Shown: positions 48,241-56,911 of the stretch, piece by piece
How the letters are laid out: the number at the start of each line of letters is the position of its first letter
Position numbering within the stretch: the stretch's first letter is position 1
Assembly: GCA_963837585.1 (NCBI GenBank)
Contig: CAWINX010000004.1
Location: 310,001 to 374,000 of the forward strand
Reading direction: 5' to 3'
Length of the DNA stretch: 64,000 nt
Origin: CAWINX01 sp963837585
GTDB lineage: Bacteria; Actinomycetota; Thermoleophilia; Solirubrobacterales; 70-9
The notes under the pieces: model-generated
What the model saw: only the letters and a program-made list of their open reading frames with translations
What the model was told of the DNA's origin: nothing
The model's database searches: none
Program-made: the position numbers and the translations under genes

Positions 48241-48934
48241 CGCGGGTCGAATCTTCCCAGAGCCGCGCGACCTCTTCCTCGGAGAGCCGCCGCGCCTCGC
48301 CCTCGGGGAGGTCGCCCAACTCGATCGAGGCGAAGCGAACCCGGCGCAGGGCGACGACGCCGTTGTCGACCGCCTCGGCCATGCGACGAACCTGGCGGTT
48401 GCGGCCCTCGCGCAGGACGATCTCGACCTGGCGCTCGCCGAGCCGGGTGATTTTGGCGGGGGCTGTCATCCCGTCCTCCAGCTCCACCCCCCGTTCCAGC
48501 TTGCGCAGGTCGGCCTCCGACGGCGGGCGCCGCAGCTGCACCCGATACGCCTTCGCCACCTCGTAGCGAGGGTGGGTGAGGCGGTTGGCCAACTCGCCCT
48601 CGTTGGTGAGGAGCAGGAGGCCGGTCGAGTCGGCGTCGAGACGGCCGACCGGGTAGAGGCGGGCCTTGGAACGAACGAGACCGACCACCGCCGGGCGGTC
48701 GCCGGGCTCCTTAGCGGTGGAGACGACGCCGGCCGGCTTGTTGACCGCCCATACCTCCCGCGCCTCGGCCGCGACGGGGCTGCCGTCGACGCGAACGTCA
48801 TCTCCCTCCCCCACGTCGCGAGCCGGATCGGTGACAACCTCCCCGCCAACGGTCACCCGCCCGTTGGCGACGATCTTCTCGGCCATCCGCCGCGAGGCGA
48901 CGCCCCCGTGGGCGAGGAACTTCGCCAGCCTCAC
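48233..48934 (-). CDS. rluB: Ribosomal large-subunit pseudouridine synthase RluB-type
   Basis: 233 residues: N-terminal S4 RNA-binding domain (MRLAKFLAHGGVASRRMAEK), catalytic GRLDADSTGLLLLTN (Asp nucleophile) and GRNRQVRRMAEA. Follows scpB with a TAGTG overlap, the common scpA-scpB-rluB order. GTG start at 48934. Confidence 0.92.
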   Translation of the reverse strand: MRLAKFLAHGGVASRRMAEKIVANGRVTVGGEVVTDPARDVGEGDDVRVDGSPVAAEAREVWAVNKPAGVVSTAKEPGDRPAVVGLVRSKARLYPVGRLDADSTGLLLLTNEGELANRLTHPRYEVAKAYRVQLRRPPSEADLRKLERGVELEDGMTAPAKITRLGERQVEIVLREGRNRQVRRMAEAVDNGVVALRRVRFASIELGDLPEGEARRLSEEEVARLWEDSTRDG

Positions 48935-49503
48935 TACTCGCTGCGCTGTTCCCCGGCTTTGAGCAGCCGTTCGCGCAGCTCGCGCTCGTCCTCGGGGGTC
49001 GGGTCGAACTTGGAGGGATCGGGGAGCTGGTCGAGGCCGGCGAGGCCGAAGAGACGCTCGAAGAGCTCGGTCGTCTTGAAGATCGCGGCGCCGAAGCGCG
49101 AGCGGCCGGACTCCTCGATCAAGCCCCGCTCGGCCAGGGTCTGCACCGCCGACTCCGAGGAGACACCGCGGATGCGGGCGATCTCCGGCCGCGAGACAGG
49201 CTGCAGGTAGGCGACGATCGCCAGCGTCTCCGACTGCGCCTGGGTCAGCGGCGGCGTGCGCGGCTTGGCGAGCAGCCGCCGCGCCGCCTCCTCGGCGTCG
49301 GGCGAGGAGGCGAGCGCGAAGCCGCCCGCGACCTCGCGCAGGACGACGCCCCGGCGGCCCTCGCCAAGGTCTTCGCGCAGCACGTCAATCGCCTCGGCCA
49401 CCTGGCCTTCGGTCGACTCGGTCGCCTCGGCGAGATCGGCGACGCCGACCGACTGGGGCGAGAGGAAGAGCAGCGCCTCGATCGTTCGCGCCAGGTCGCT
49501 CAT
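48934..49503 (-). CDS. scpB: Segregation and condensation protein B
   Basis: 189 residues of paired winged helices: EALLFLSPQSVGVADLAE and TLAIVAYLQPVSRPEIARIRGVSSESAV. ScpB dimers regulate SMC with ScpA. The C-terminal tail is short. ATG at 49503 overlaps the scpA stop. Confidence 0.95.
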   Translation of the reverse strand: MSDLARTIEALLFLSPQSVGVADLAEATESTEGQVAEAIDVLREDLGEGRRGVVLREVAGGFALASSPDAEEAARRLLAKPRTPPLTQAQSETLAIVAYLQPVSRPEIARIRGVSSESAVQTLAERGLIEESGRSRFGAAIFKTTELFERLFGLAGLDQLPDPSKFDPTPEDERELRERLLKAGEQRSE

Positions 49504-50237
49504 CCCGCCTCGACCTCCTTGCCCTTGCGGATCTCGATCGGGCCGAACGGCTCGCTCTGCTCCCAGGTCACCTCTCCCTTGCGGTACAGCTCGAGCAGCG
49601 CGAACAGGGTCACCGCCTGGGTGAGGCGATCCTCGCCGCCGAACTGCTCGTCGAAGTCGAAGCTGGGACGGTGTGCCAGCGCATCACGCAGGGCTCGCAG
49701 GCGCCGCTCCAGCGAAACGGTCGGGCGAATGTGGCTGAGGTCGACCTCCGGCGGCGTCTCCAGCAGGTCGCCGAGGGCGACGCCCAACAGCTCCGGGTCG
49801 TAGGCGGCGGCCGCGGCGTCGAGCGCGACGCGGCGCAGCTCCGCCGGCAGCGGCGCCGAGCGGTACAGATATCCGCGCGCCGCCTCGAAGCGCTCGACCA
49901 GAGTCACCGAGGCGTCGCGGTAGCGCCGGTACTCGAGCAACCGCGCCAACAGCTCCTCGACCGCCTCCTCGGGCGCCAGCTCGTCGAGATCCTCTTCGGC
50001 GCCGGGCAGCAGTAGCCGTGACTTCAGCTCCAGCAGCGCGGCGATCAGGACCAGGAACTCGGTCGCCACCTCCAGCTCCAGCTCACCCTCGCGCTCGAGG
50101 TGCTCGACGTAGGCGACGACGACCTCGCCCAGCTCGACCTCGAGCAGGCTGACCTCCTCGCGCAGGACGACCGCCATCAGCAGGTCAAACGGCCCGGCGA
50201 AAACGTCGAGATCGAGGTCGAGTTCCGCGACGGCCAT
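49500..50237 (-). CDS. scpA: Segregation and condensation protein A
   Basis: 245-residue kleisin with the N-terminal SMC-neck-binding block FAGPFDLLMAVVLREEVSLLEVEL (in parts) and C-terminal winged helix ending VTLFALLELYRKGEVTWEQSEPFG. It bridges the SMC heads. The kleisin ends look normal although the smc gene in this window is short. ATG at 50237. Confidence 0.94.
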   Translation of the reverse strand: MAVAELDLDLDVFAGPFDLLMAVVLREEVSLLEVELGEVVVAYVEHLEREGELELEVATEFLVLIAALLELKSRLLLPGAEEDLDELAPEEAVEELLARLLEYRRYRDASVTLVERFEAARGYLYRSAPLPAELRRVALDAAAAAYDPELLGVALGDLLETPPEVDLSHIRPTVSLERRLRALRDALAHRPSFDFDEQFGGEDRLTQAVTLFALLELYRKGEVTWEQSEPFGPIEIRKGKEVEAG

Positions 50238-50303
50238 CGGGGAAGCCTAGATCGATTGCGGGACGTCGCGGTTTCGACTGCCGCGACAGCGATACTCCCG
50301 GGC

Positions 50304-50672
50304 GTGGAAGGGAGTGAGATCAAGACGGTCCCAAAGCCCTGGGGCGAGGAGGTCTGGTTCGCCGCGACCGATCGCTACGCGGGCAAACTTCTGCGGGTCG
50401 ACGCCGGCCAGCGGCTCTCCATCCAGTTCCACGAGGACAAGGACGAGACCTCTTACCTGCTCTCGGGCAGGATGCTGGTCCTGCAGGGCCCGAGCGCCGA
50501 CGCGCTGGCCAGCCGCGAGATCGGTCCCGGCGAGGTCTGGCGCAACGAACCCGGTGTCGTCCACTCGATCGAGGCGATTGAGGACTCGGTCGTGATCGAG
50601 GTCTCCACCCCGGAGGTGGACGACGTGGTGCGCCTCGCCGACCGCTACGGCCGCGCCGGCGCCGAGTCCTGA
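50304..50672 (+). CDS. Cupin-domain protein, mannose-6-phosphate isomerase type
   Basis: 122 residues from GTG at 50304 (no clear ribosome-binding site; perhaps leaderless). Single cupin: KPWGEEVWFAATDRYAGKLL, metal-type IQFHEDKDETSYLLSGRM, and GEVWRNEPGVVHSIEAIEDS. It resembles the C-terminal domain of type II phosphomannose isomerase / GDP-mannose pyrophosphorylase, but stands alone. It is divergent from scpA and convergent with trpS (7 bp gap). Confidence 0.75.
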   Translation: MEGSEIKTVPKPWGEEVWFAATDRYAGKLLRVDAGQRLSIQFHEDKDETSYLLSGRMLVLQGPSADALASREIGPGEVWRNEPGVVHSIEAIEDSVVIEVSTPEVDDVVRLADRYGRAGAES

Positions 50673-50679
50673 GCACCGC

Positions 50680-51681
50680 TCAGGGGCGCGAAGGTCCGAT
50701 GCCCATCCGGTCGCGCACCTCGGCGAGCGTCGGGCCGGCGAGCTCGCGGGCCTTCGCGGCGCCCTCGGCGAGGATCGCCTCCAGCGCCGCCTGGTCGGGG
50801 CGCAGCTCCGCGTAGCGCTCGCGGACCGGGGCCAGCAACTCGACCACGCCCTCGGCGACCGCCTTCTTGAAGTCCCCATAGCCGGCCTCCGCGAACTCGC
50901 GCTCGACCTCGGCGGGGTCGACCCCCCTGGCGACAGCGAGGATGTCGATCAGGTTCGTGACGCCCGGCTTGTCGGGAGAGCGCACGACCTCCCGCCCCGA
51001 GTCGGTGACGGCGCTGCCGAACTTCTTGCGGATCGCCTTGGGCTCGTCGAGCACGTAGACGGTGCCGGCCTCACTGCCGCTGGTCGTCGACATCTTGTTC
51101 TCGGGCTGCTGCAGGTCCATGATCCGGGCGCCGACCTCGGGGATGCGGTGCTCGGGCTCGACCAACGTCTCGCCGAAGCGCTCGTTGAAGCGGCGGGCGA
51201 TCTCACGCATCAGCTCGACGTGCTGGCGCTGGTCGTCGCCGACCGGGACCTCAGTCGCCTTGTAGGCGAGCACGTCGGAGGCCATCAGCACCGGGTAGAG
51301 GAAGAGCGCCGCCGCGACCAGCTCGCGCTGGCGCGCCGACTTGTCCTTGAACTGGTGCATCCGGTTGAGGTCGCCGTGCGAGGTGACCGCCGAGAGCAGC
51401 CAGGTCAGCTCGGTGTGCTCGCGCACGTCGGACTGGCGGAAGAGGATGCAGCGCTGCGGGTCGAGGCCGGCGGCGAGCAGGATCGCGGTCGTGTCGTGGA
51501 CGCGCTCGCGCAACTCGGTCGGGTCGTAGGCGACCGAGATCGCGTGCAGGTCGACGATGCAAAAGATCGCCGGATCGCCGCGGTCCTGCCCTTCGACGTA
51601 CTGGCGGATCGCCCCGATGTAGTTGCCGAGGTGCTTGCGCCCGGTCGGCTGGATTCCCGAAAAAATGATCGGTGCGTTCAC
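50680..51681 (-). CDS. trpS: Tryptophanyl-tRNA synthetase
   Basis: 333 residues, class I synthetase: FSGIQPTGRKHLGNYIGAI (HIGH-type), VPVGDDQRQHVELMREIA and NKMSTTSGSEAG (KMSKS-type, with TT). GTG start at 51681. A long palindromic element fills the gap to the upstream exporter gene. Confidence 0.96.
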   Translation of the reverse strand: MNAPIIFSGIQPTGRKHLGNYIGAIRQYVEGQDRGDPAIFCIVDLHAISVAYDPTELRERVHDTTAILLAAGLDPQRCILFRQSDVREHTELTWLLSAVTSHGDLNRMHQFKDKSARQRELVAAALFLYPVLMASDVLAYKATEVPVGDDQRQHVELMREIARRFNERFGETLVEPEHRIPEVGARIMDLQQPENKMSTTSGSEAGTVYVLDEPKAIRKKFGSAVTDSGREVVRSPDKPGVTNLIDILAVARGVDPAEVEREFAEAGYGDFKKAVAEGVVELLAPVRERYAELRPDQAALEAILAEGAAKARELAGPTLAEVRDRMGIGPSRP

Positions 51682-51695
51682 GGGCGGAGCCTATT

Positions 51696-51798
51696 CAGGG
51701 GGCGGGGACGGGTGCCCCTCCGTCGGACTCGCCGTCCAGCTAATTAGCTGGACGGCTCTGAGTATCCGCCCGCCGGAGGGGCACCCGTCCCGCCCCTG
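51696..51798. repeat. Long palindrome with embedded perfect palindrome between the MFS gene and trpS
   Basis: Outer arms 51696-51722 and 51774-51798 pair over 25 bp with two bulged bases (core ACGGGTGCCCCTCCG / CGGAGGGGCACCCGT). Inside, 51731-51756 is a perfect 26 bp palindrome centred on AGCTAATTAGCT. The outer arm ends 2 bp before the MFS stop codon, 15 bp upstream of trpS. There is no T-run. It could be a terminator, an RNA control element of trpS, or a mobile-element remnant. Confidence 0.8.
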
Positions 51799-51799
51799 T

Positions 51800-53414
51800 T
51801 CAAGCGGGTTCCGCCGTGGGCGCTCGTTCCAGCTCGGCGCAGTCGCAGTCGGCGCTGTGGCCGCACTCGCCGGCTGCAGCGGCGCTGCCGGCGGGGATTG
51901 CTTCGCGGCGACGGCGCGGGTTCTCGATGCCTATCCCCGCGACGGCGCCGCCGACGATCATCAGTAGGCCGGCGATGCCGATCCCGAGGTGGAAGGCCGA
52001 GGTCGAGGCGTCCGCGGAGGCGCTGCTCACCCGCGCCGCCTGCGCCGGCGGCAACTTGCCCGTTGCCGGCACCGCCAGCGGCTGCGCCTTTGCGTCGGAC
52101 ACGGTCCGCTCAGCCGCGGGAGTCGAGCGGACGGGCGCCGAGGTTGGAGTCGAGGGCCGAGCCGAAGTAGCCGGAGATCACCGCCCCGAGCACGGCGATC
52201 GCGAGCAGGCCGGCGACGCGGGAGACGCCGTTATTGACGCCGGAGGCGATGCCGACGTGGCGGCCGTCGACCGAGTCGAGCACGGTCGCGGTCAGCGGCG
52301 CCACCGTCGCCGAGAGGCCGAGGCCGAAGACGAGGATCGCCGGCAACACGTCGGTCACGTAATCGGCGCTGCTGCCGACTCGCAGCAGGAGGAGCAGGCC
52401 GAGGCCGCCGACGATCGGGCCGACGGTCATCGGCAGCCGCGGGCCGGTGCCGGAGGCGAGCTTGCCCCAGCGCGGCGAGAGGGCGAAGAGGATCAACGAG
52501 ATCGGCGTCGTCGCCAGGCCGGCCTCGAAGGGCGAGTAGCCCGCGACCTGCTGGAGGAAGAGGCCGACGAAGAAGAGGCCGCCGATCAGGCCCGCGTAGG
52601 CGGTGAGGGTGGTCAGGTTGGCGACGGCGAAGTTGCGGATGCGGAAGAGGCCGAGGTCGAGCATCGGGTGACGGGCGCGCGCCTCGTGCGCGACGAATAG
52701 GAAGAAGCAGGCGATGCCCGCAACGAGCGGGACCCAGACTGTCGGGTCGCCCCAACCGCGGGTCGGCTGCTCGATCAGGGCGAAGACCGGGCCGCCCAGT
52801 CCGGCGGCGGAGAGCCCGATGCCGGTCCAGTCGATGCCGCGGAAGGCGTCGGGGTCGCGGCTCTCGCGCACCGAGTGCATGGTCAGCGCCACGGTCGCTG
52901 CGATCAGCGGGATGTTGACCCAGAAGATCGCCCGCCAGGAGGTCAGCCCGACAAGCGCTCCTCCTCCGGCCGGACCGATCACCGTCGCGATCCCGGTCCA
53001 GGCGGTCCAGGTGCCCACCGCCTTGCCTCGCGCCGCCCCCTCGAAGGTGGCGGCGACGATCGCCAGCGAGCCGGGGACCAGTAGCGCCCCGGCGATCCCC
53101 TGCAGGGCCCGCACCCCGACAAGGAACTCGACCGAGGGGGCCACCGCGCAGAGCGCCGAGGTGACCCCGAAGCCGATCAACCCGGCGACGAACATCCGGC
53201 GGCGGCCGAACTGGTCCCCCAGCGAGCCGCCGACCAGCAGCAGCGAGACCAGGGTCAGCAGGTAGGCCTCGACCACCCACTGCTGTCCCGCCAGCCCGGC
53301 GTCGAGCCCCTTGGCGATCGCCGGCAGCGCCACATTGACGACGGTCGTGTCGAGGAAGACGACAGTCGAGCCGAGGATCGTCGCGACCAGCGTCAGGCGC
53401 TGTTGGCGGGTCAC
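51800..53414 (-). CDS. DHA2-family (14-TM) major facilitator exporter (single-base frameshift near C-terminus)
   Basis: Corrected, about 537 residues and 14 hydrophobic helices, starting QQRLTLVATILGSTVVFLDT with the DHA2 motif GGSLGDQFGRRRMFVAGL. Near 52110-52118 one extra C ends the frame early after RPLDSRG; with two C it reads LDSAAERTVSDAKAQPLAV and continues through the last helix FHLGIGIAGLLMIVGG. The tail has a CGHSADCDC cluster. GTG at 53414. Probably drug or metabolite efflux; substrate unknown. Confidence 0.85.
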
Positions 53415-53423
53415 ACGCCGAGT

Positions 53424-54209
53424 CTAAGCGGCGGCTTCGGCGTCCAGCTCCCGCAGCTGCTGCGCCGGGGTGAAGAAGTTGCGATAGGCGAGGCCGGTGG
53501 CGACCAGGGCGGCGATCGAGACGCTGCCGAGCAGCGCGTAGAGCAGGATCAACTGAAGGCGGACGGCGTCGGTCGGGTTGGCGCCGGCCAGCAGCATCCC
53601 GACCATCGTCCCCGGGAAGAAGATCAGCCCGGTGGTCTTGGTCGAGTCGACCAGGGTGATCATTCCCGACCGCAGGGCGCGCCGCACAAACGGAATCGCC
53701 GCCTCATGGGCGGTTGCGCCGAGCGCCAGCGTCGCCTCGATCCGCGCCCGCGAGTCGGAGACCTCGTCGCCGAGCCGGTTCAGCGCCACCGCGGAGGCTG
53801 TCATCGCGTTGCCGATCACCATCCCGCCGACCGGGACCAGGTAGCGGGCGGTCGGACTGAAGACACCGAGCGCGACGACCAGCCCCAGTGTGCTCGCCCC
53901 GGCAACCGCGAGTGCGATCAGCAGCGGCCAGAAGGCGCCCGGGACCTTCTTGGCGCGGCTGCGTGCGGTCAGCGCCCCGAACAGGACCATCACCGCGAGC
54001 AGCGCCAGGACCAGCCAGATCGTGTCGGCCTCGAAGATCAGCTTGATCACGTAGCCGATCGCGGTCAGCTGGACGAAGGAGCGGGCGGCGGCGATCGCGA
54101 TGTCCCCCTCCAGGTCCGCCTTCTGCCAATAGGAGATCGCCGCGGCAATCGCGACCAGGACGAGGGTGGCGGCGACCTGGCCGAAGGTGACGTGGATCGC
54201 GGCGATCAC
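53424..54209 (-). CDS. FetB-like (UPF0014) ABC permease, putative iron export
   Basis: 261 residues with about seven TM helices and the family block MVIGNAMTASAVALNRLGDEV. In E. coli FetAB exports iron and protects against oxidative stress. GTG at 54209 overlaps the ATPase gene stop as GTGA, so the two form one transporter. Confidence 0.85.
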   Translation of the reverse strand: MIAAIHVTFGQVAATLVLVAIAAAISYWQKADLEGDIAIAAARSFVQLTAIGYVIKLIFEADTIWLVLALLAVMVLFGALTARSRAKKVPGAFWPLLIALAVAGASTLGLVVALGVFSPTARYLVPVGGMVIGNAMTASAVALNRLGDEVSDSRARIEATLALGATAHEAAIPFVRRALRSGMITLVDSTKTTGLIFFPGTMVGMLLAGANPTDAVRLQLILLYALLGSVSIAALVATGLAYRNFFTPAQQLRELDAEAAA

Positions 54210-54862
54210 GTCAGCACGCTCTCCAGCGGGCCGGCGTCGATCACGCGTCCCGCGTCCAGCCGCACCACCCAGTCGCCCAGACGCCGCGCCTGCTCGGGGT
54301 CGTGGCTGACCAGGACGAAGGAGATGTCGAGCTCGCGGCGCAGCTGCGCCAGCGTCTCCTCGACCGCGTCACGGGCGACGTTGTCGAGTGCCGAGGTCGG
54401 CTCGTCGAGCAAGAGCACATCGGGCTTTTGGGACAGCGCGCGCGCCAACATCGCTCGCTGCTGCTCGCCGACCGAGAGCTTGGCGACGTCGCGCCCGGCG
54501 AACTCGGGGTCGAGGCCGGCGAGCCGCAGAAACCTCTCCGTGTCCAGGGCCTCGCCGGCGAGGTCTGCCGCGAAGCGCAGGTTCGCCTCGACGGTCCCCT
54601 CGAGCAGAGCCGGCAGCTGCGGGACCAGCGAGACCTCGCGGCGCAGCGCCAGCGGGTCGTACTCGGCGAGGGGGCGGTCACGGTAGGAGATCGTCCCGGC
54701 GTCGGGATCAGCGAGCCGGTTGAGCAACCGCAGCAGCGTCGACTTGCCGCTCCCCGAGGGACCGACGATCGCGGTCGCTCCGGGCGGCAGCTCGGCGCCC
54801 ACCGAGTCGAGGACCCGGCGGCCGCCACGGCTGAGGCCGACGTCACGTAGCTCGAAGAGCAC
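54206..54862 (-). CDS. FetA-like ABC transporter ATPase
   Basis: About 218 residues from GTG at 54862. Walker A IVGPSGSGKSTLLRLLN, signature KLSVGEQQRAMLARAL, Walker B VLLLDEPTSALD and the switch His in LVSHDPEQARRL. Pairs with the downstream permease. The start is uncertain; an in-frame GTG at 54880 is also possible. Divergent from ku. Confidence 0.88.
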   Translation of the reverse strand: MLFELRDVGLSRGGRRVLDSVGAELPPGATAIVGPSGSGKSTLLRLLNRLADPDAGTISYRDRPLAEYDPLALRREVSLVPQLPALLEGTVEANLRFAADLAGEALDTERFLRLAGLDPEFAGRDVAKLSVGEQQRAMLARALSQKPDVLLLDEPTSALDNVARDAVEETLAQLRRELDISFVLVSHDPEQARRLGDWVVRLDAGRVIDAGPLESVLT

Positions 54863-54963
54863 GCCCGCATGATCCCCCACCGAGCGCAAGAAGCGTCCCG
54901 GCCTCGCAAGAGTTTCCCCGCGGCCCGGGCTCGGCTGGAAGAATCCCGGCAGGTGATTTGCTG

Positions 54964-55842
54964 ATGGCAAGAGCGATCTGGAGCGGCTCGATCAGCTTCG
55001 GGCTCCTCAACGTGCCCGTGAAGCTGTACAGCGCGGTGGCGCGCCGCGGCATCTCCCTGCGTGAGATCCGCGAGTCCGACGGTGCCCGCATCCGCCACCG
55101 CCGGGTCGCCGAGGGAACCGACGAGGAGGTCCCCTACGAGAAGATCGTCAAGGCTTTCGAGATCGCCCCCGACCGCTACGTGCCGCTGACCAAGGAGGAG
55201 ATGGCCGCGCTGGCGCCGGAGAAGACGCGGGCGATCGAGGTCCAGGACTTCGTCGACCTCGTCGAGATCGACCCGATCTACTTCGACAGCCCCTACTACC
55301 TGGGGCCGGCCGACGGCGCCGAGCGCGCCTACTCGCTGCTGGCGCGGGCGATGAAGGAGTCGGGCAAGGTCGCGATCGCCCGCTTCGTCTTCCGCAATAA
55401 GGAGCACCTGGCGGCGATCCGCCCCGCCGAGGGCGTCCTCACCCTGACCACGATGCGCTTCGCCGACGAGGTCGTGCCGCCCGCGGAGCTGGAGGACGTG
55501 CTGCCCGCCGAGGCGCCGAAGGTCGCCAAGCGCGAGGTCGAGATGGCCGAGCAGCTGATCGACTCGCTGACCCGCAGCTTCGACCCCGCCGCCTATCGCG
55601 ACGAGTACCGCGAGGAGCTGCTGGCGATGATCGAGCGAAAGGCCGAGGGCAAGGAGCTGGTCTCCCCACCGGCGAGCGACGAGCGCGAGCCGACCAAGGC
55701 CCCCGACCTGATGGCGGCGCTGGAGGAGAGCATCGCCGCGGTGCAGGCCAAGGGCAAGGCGGCCAAGAAGCGCAAGTCGCAAGCCAAGAAAAAACGCCCG
55801 GCCTCGACCGCAAAATCCTCCGCCAAGAGCCGATCCCGGTAG
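54964..55842 (+). CDS. ku: Non-homologous end-joining protein Ku
   Basis: 292 residues: MARAIWSGSISFGLLNVPVKLY at the start (in two motifs), the bridge region, and a lysine/serine-rich C-terminal tail (KGKAAKKRKSQAKKKRP), the extended basic tail seen in bacterial Ku proteins that modulates DNA threading. It binds broken ends and recruits LigD. ATG at 54964. Its last 17 bases form the left arm of a 21 bp inverted repeat. Confidence 0.95.
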   Translation: MARAIWSGSISFGLLNVPVKLYSAVARRGISLREIRESDGARIRHRRVAEGTDEEVPYEKIVKAFEIAPDRYVPLTKEEMAALAPEKTRAIEVQDFVDLVEIDPIYFDSPYYLGPADGAERAYSLLARAMKESGKVAIARFVFRNKEHLAAIRPAEGVLTLTTMRFADEVVPPAELEDVLPAEAPKVAKREVEMAEQLIDSLTRSFDPAAYRDEYREELLAMIERKAEGKELVSPPASDEREPTKAPDLMAALEESIAAVQAKGKAAKKRKSQAKKKRPASTAKSSAKSRSR

Positions 55843-55938
55843 GGGTGAAGCGTCTTGTACTTTTTCGCCGCCGCGCTCCTCGGACGGCTGCAACCGCCGT
55901 CGAAAAAGTTAAGCGGAACCCCTACCGGGATCGGCTCT
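55826..55938. repeat. Long inverted repeat spanning the ku stop and ending at the ligD start
   Basis: AGAGCCGATCCCGGTAGGGG plus T (55826-55846) is the exact reverse complement of 55918-55938, 21 bp perfect. Inside, ACTTTTTCG (55859-55867) pairs with CGAAAAAGT (55901-55909). The whole is an about 113-base hairpin with interior loops. The right arm stops 2 bp before the ligD GTG, so it would bury the start region of ligD in mRNA. Confidence 0.85.
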
Positions 55939-55940
55939 GA

Positions 55941-56858
55941 GTGACCGAAGACAGTCTGGTCGAGGTCGACGGGCGTGAGCTGAAGCTCACCAACCTCGAC
56001 AAGGTCCTCTACCCGAAGGCGGGCTTCAGCAAGGGCGAGGTGGTCGACTACTACGCCAAGGTGGCGCCGGCGATCGTCCCCCACCTGGCCGGGCGGGCGC
56101 TGACCCTGCGCCGCTTTCCCGAGGGCGTCGACGACACCGACGCCGCCTTCTTCGAGAAGCGCTGCCCCAAGCACCGGCCCGACTGGGTGAAGACGACGCG
56201 GGTCCTGGCCGGGCCGCGCTCGGGCCACATCGACTTCTGCGTCTGCGAGGACACGCCGACCCTGGTCTGGATGGCGCAGCTGGCGGCGATCGAGCTGCAC
56301 CCCTCGCTCTCACTCGGCGAGCGGCCCGAGCGCCCGACCGTGCTCGCCTTCGACCTCGACCCCGGCCCGCCGGCCGACATCGTCGACTGCTGCCGGGTGG
56401 CGCTGCGGCTGAAGGGGATGCTCGACCACTTCGGGGTCGAGTGCTTCGCGAAGACCTCGGGGTCGAAGGGGATGCAGATCTACGTGCCGCTGAACACGCC
56501 GACGAGCTACGAGGAGACGCGGCCGTTCGCGCAGGCGATCGCGCAACTGCTCGCCAAGCAGACGCCCGACGAGGTGATCGCGAAGATGGGCAAAAAGACC
56601 CTGCGCAGCGGCAAGGTCTTCATCGACTGGTACCAGAACAACGAGCGCAAAACGACGATCGCCGTCTACTCGCTGCGAGCCCGCGAGCGCCCCACCGCCT
56701 CAACCCCGATCGCCTGGGAGGAGGTCGAGCGCTGCGCCGAGAGCAACGACGCCTCCTGCCTCGTCTTCGAGGCCGCCGACGTCCTCAAGCGCCTCGAGCG
56801 CGACGGCGACCTCTTCGCCCCGGTGCTCGAGCTGAAGCAGAAGCTGCCGGAGCTCTGA
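55941..56858 (+). CDS. Stand-alone LigD-type NHEJ polymerase/primase
   Basis: 305 residues, an archaeo-eukaryotic primase fold: TNLDKVLYPKAGFSKGEVVD, DLDPGPPADIVDCC (catalytic Asp pair), TSGSKGMQIYVPL and VFIDWYQNNERKTT. It matches the POL domain of LigD with no ligase or phosphoesterase domain in the same protein. It fills gaps at Ku-bound ends. GTG at 55941, no visible ribosome-binding site, and the start lies at the foot of the inverted repeat. Confidence 0.92.
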   Translation: MTEDSLVEVDGRELKLTNLDKVLYPKAGFSKGEVVDYYAKVAPAIVPHLAGRALTLRRFPEGVDDTDAAFFEKRCPKHRPDWVKTTRVLAGPRSGHIDFCVCEDTPTLVWMAQLAAIELHPSLSLGERPERPTVLAFDLDPGPPADIVDCCRVALRLKGMLDHFGVECFAKTSGSKGMQIYVPLNTPTSYEETRPFAQAIAQLLAKQTPDEVIAKMGKKTLRSGKVFIDWYQNNERKTTIAVYSLRARERPTASTPIAWEEVERCAESNDASCLVFEAADVLKRLERDGDLFAPVLELKQKLPEL

Positions 56859-56911
56859 TAACCCAATTTGGGAGACTGGGATCAAATCATCAATTTGGGG
56901 GAGAGTTACTA

